From assembly GCA_017860075.1 (NCBI GenBank), contig JAFNAH010000083.1, positions 1 through 6,464 of the forward strand: a DNA stretch of 6,464 nucleotides, in the 5' to 3' direction. Below, one piece after another: positions 5,754 through 6,464 of the stretch. The notes under the pieces were generated by a model. That model did not search any database. It saw only the letters and a list, made by a program, of their open reading frames with translations, and was not told the DNA's origin. Made by a program: the position numbers and the translations under genes. The first letter of the stretch is position 1. Each line of letters begins with the position of its first letter. The stretch is from Acidobacteriota bacterium. Lineage in GTDB: Bacteria; Acidobacteriota; UBA6911.

Positions 5754-6101
5754 ATGGACAAGGCCGATATTTTCGAACTGCACGCCGATCTGTGCAAGAC
5801 CCTCTCGAATCCGAAGCGTCTCATGATCCTGGCCCTGCTGGCCAAGAAGGAAATGAGCGTAGGGGAAATCGCGGAGGTCATCGCGGTTCCCCTCTCGAAC
5901 GTGAGTCAGCACCTGACGCTGTTGAAGGCGCAAAACCTCGTGAAGACCCGAAAGGATGGACAAACCGTCCACTACAGCCTTGCCGACCGCAGGATTATAC
6001 AGGCGTGCACGCTGATCCGTTCCGTCCTGCTGGACAAGATGAAGGAGCGCGGTCAGGTCGCGCAGGAGATCGACCCTCGATACGTGGTGACAGCCGACTA
6101 A
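5754..6101 (+). CDS. ArsR/SmtB-family winged-helix transcriptional regulator
   Basis: The protein has 115 residues, usual for the family. The ATG at 5754 was preferred because GAGG (5745-5748) then serves as its ribosome site; the in-frame GTG at 5748 would have none. The order is an N-terminal dimerisation helix with LHADLCKTLSNPKRLMIL (9-26), a helix-turn-helix at about 34-60 with recognition helix PLSNVSQHLTLLKAQ (46-60), a beta wing at about 63-77 (KTRKDGQTVHYSL), and a C-terminal dimerisation helix with IIQACTLIR (81-89). The classic arsenic/cadmium CVC motif of the recognition region is absent. Only two cysteines exist, C14 in the first helix and C85 in the last. Both helices lie at the dimer interface in this fold, so they could sense thiol redox state, reactive sulfur or a metal. 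From memory, cysteines at these two places recur in a large set of ArsR proteins of sulfur-metabolising bacteria. It probably represses itself and perhaps the gene 44 bases downstream. Confidence 0.93.
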   Translation: MDKADIFELHADLCKTLSNPKRLMILALLAKKEMSVGEIAEVIAVPLSNVSQHLTLLKAQNLVKTRKDGQTVHYSLADRRIIQACTLIRSVLLDKMKERGQVAQEIDPRYVVTAD

Positions 6102-6145
6102 GCGGCCTTTGGAAACCCATCCGAACGAAGTTGAAGGAGGGGAAC

Positions 6146-6464
6146 ATGATGGATGGAAAGTTCGGTATCGGGATGTCCGTGGCGGCAATCGCAGGACTTC
6201 TCTTCGCTTCCTCGTCCCTCGCGCAGCAGGATACCAGAGGAGGACGGATGTACGATCCCAAGACCGTGGAGACGGTCAACGGTGAGGTGGTCAGCGTGGA
6301 GAAGATCCCTTCACCTGGCGGGAAGGGATCCGGTGTCCACCTGACGGTGAAAACGGATAAGGAAACCGTTTCGGTCGAGTTGGGGCCGGATTGGTATGTC
6401 GAAAAACAGCCGGTCAGGATCCAGGCAAAGGATCGGATCGAGGTAAGGGGGTCGCGGGTCATGG
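6146..6464 (+). CDS. Secreted/periplasmic small protein of unknown function, 3' truncated by window end
   Basis: The frame opens at ATG 6146 (or ATG 6149, which is better spaced from the AAGGAGG ribosome site at 6134-6140) and stays open for 106 codons to the window end. Residues 1-26 form a Sec signal peptide, with a hydrophobic core and ASSSLA before QQD. The mature part begins with MYDPKTVETVNGEVVSVEKI (35-54), then a flexible PSPGGKGSG loop, then VHLTVKTDKETVSVELGPDW (64-83) and IEVRGSRVM at the edge. The alternating beta strands around a GEV(V)xVE core suggest a small OB-fold-like barrel. Proteins with this MYDPKTVET opening occur, as I recall, in Desulfobacterota and sulfur-oxidising proteobacteria as hypothetical periplasmic proteins; no function is known to me. 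No cysteine or histidine pair suggests a cofactor in the visible part. It may be co-transcribed with the ArsR gene. Confidence 0.85.
   Translation, partial: MMDGKFGIGMSVAAIAGLLFASSSLAQQDTRGGRMYDPKTVETVNGEVVSVEKIPSPGGKGSGVHLTVKTDKETVSVELGPDWYVEKQPVRIQAKDRIEVRGSRVM

Overview
The window is a GC-rich bacterial chromosomal segment. All convincing genes are on the + strand. Gene styles suggest an environmental member of the Desulfobacterota (former Deltaproteobacteria) or a neighbouring phylum. The clues are a terminal periplasmic protein of a type I associate with sulfur- and metal-metabolising lineages, a lipobox-bearing SYLF/Ysc84 protein, and a conserved-cysteine ArsR regulator. This placement is inference from style and was not tested by a search.

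Region 1 (1-850) holds the 3' end of a medium-chain NAD(P)-dependent alcohol dehydrogenase/quinone-reductase-like gene. It is followed by a stretch that ends in a class II tRNA-like 3' half (variable arm, T-arm, acceptor strand) and a strong intrinsic terminator. The 5' half does not form a normal cloverleaf, so this is an aberrant tRNA, a tRNA remnant or attachment-site copy, or an unfamiliar small RNA. A GC-rich hairpin follows at 861-899.

Region 2 (1071-3869) holds a large secreted type I sulfatase with all expected catalytic residues and a C-terminal jelly-roll-like domain. It overlaps by four bases (ATGA) what looks like a broken gene for a small membrane protein, in which the N- and C-terminal parts survive but the middle is deleted and the frame shifted.

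Region 3 (3887-4542) is a SYLF/Ysc84-domain lipoprotein with its own ribosome binding site and an intrinsic terminator, so it probably ends the sulfatase transcription unit.

Region 4 (4543-5464) has a TATAAT-type promoter candidate, a possible 24-codon leader ORF with a strong Shine-Dalgarno, and a DedA-family membrane protein (likely lipid-carrier recycling).

Region 5 (5465-6464) is a structured 289-bp intergenic stretch with inverted repeats and an AT-rich operator-like palindrome. It is followed by an ArsR-family repressor and a secreted small protein that runs off the window end; these two may form an operon. I see no CRISPR array, transposase, integrase or complete defence system. The most unusual items are the irregular tRNA-like locus, the decayed membrane gene fused by overlap to the sulfatase, the dedA leader ORF, and the palindromic control region in front of the ArsR gene.
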